Shown: positions 5,183-5,224 of the stretch, in pieces
Numbering within the stretch: position 1 is the first letter of the stretch
Layout: the number at the start of each line of letters is the position of its first letter
NCBI GenBank assembly: GCA_913058195.1
Contig: CAJXPP010000168.1
Coordinates: 1-5,224 of the forward strand
From: an uncultured Gammaproteobacteria bacterium
Lineage (GTDB): Bacteria > Pseudomonadota > Gammaproteobacteria > Nitrosococcales > Methylophagaceae
Length of the DNA stretch: 5,224 bases
Direction of reading: 5' to 3'
Program-made: the position numbers and the translations under genes
The notes under the pieces: generated by a model
Told to the model about the DNA's origin: nothing
Seen by the model: the letters and a program-made list of their open reading frames with translations, nothing else
The model's database searches: none

Positions 5183-5224
5183 CTGTCTCTTATACACATC
5201 TCCGAGCCCACGAGACTAGGCATG
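5183..5224. other. Nextera read-2 adapter plus i7 index (artefact)
   Basis: CTGTCTCTTATACACATCT (5183-5201) is the complete 19-bp Tn5 mosaic end. CCGAGCCCACGAGAC (5202-5216) is the Nextera read-2 adapter extension. TAGGCATG (5217-5224) occupies exactly the i7 index position and matches, from memory, index N706. None of it is genomic. Confidence 0.98.

Noticed and set aside
5183..5201. Tn5-type transposon end as a natural mobile element
   Set aside because: It is followed directly by the Nextera read-2 extension and an index of exact length, and no transposase is present, so it is library adapter.

Overview
The window is an A+T-rich stretch of ordinary bacterial chromosome, most like a marine gammaproteobacterium. 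Support comes from the E. coli-like MscS pore helix, the proteobacterial MtgA, the gammaproteobacterial-type tRNA-Val(UAC) and a VPxPA/PEP-CTERM-type sorting tail. Such tails occur in Colwellia/Psychromonas-type Alteromonadales, among others. The genus is a guess. Both physical ends are sequencing-library artefact: bases 1-9 match the inner end of the Tn5/Nextera mosaic end, and 5183-5224 are a complete Nextera read-2 adapter followed by an 8-base index. Only about 10-5182 is genomic, so the two outermost genes are cut by the library or contig edge and not by biology.

Left half, minus strand (transcription runs from about 2700 toward 1). It holds apeB (M18 aminopeptidase), a 173-bp gap with a good sigma70-like promoter, and a small conserved protein with a possible PC4-like fold. 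That protein overlaps a short DUF445 membrane protein by 8 bp, so the two are probably translationally coupled. After a further 99 bp comes the first 31 codons of a PilZ-type protein with the RxxxR c-di-GMP-binding signature.

Right half, plus strand. mtgA (monofunctional peptidoglycan glycosyltransferase) is transcribed divergently from apeB across a 114-bp gap. A long hairpin with flanking direct repeats lies in the next gap. Then come mscS (mechanosensitive channel) with a textbook intrinsic terminator, and a solitary tRNA-Val(UAC) with encoded CCA and a stringent-type promoter. At the right edge, on the minus strand, is the C-terminal tail of a VPIPA-type sorting-signal protein with its own terminator.

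Functionally the genes are envelope and housekeeping: cell-wall polymerisation (MtgA), osmotic-downshock release (MscS), peptide turnover (ApeB), second-messenger sensing (PilZ) and protein surface sorting (VPIPA tail). I see no CRISPR array, transposase, integrase, toxin-antitoxin pair or defence system. I found no evidence of an undescribed system. The items most worth a second look are the adapter ends, the PC4-like/DUF445 overlapping pair, the hairpin after mtgA and the truncated sorting-signal gene.
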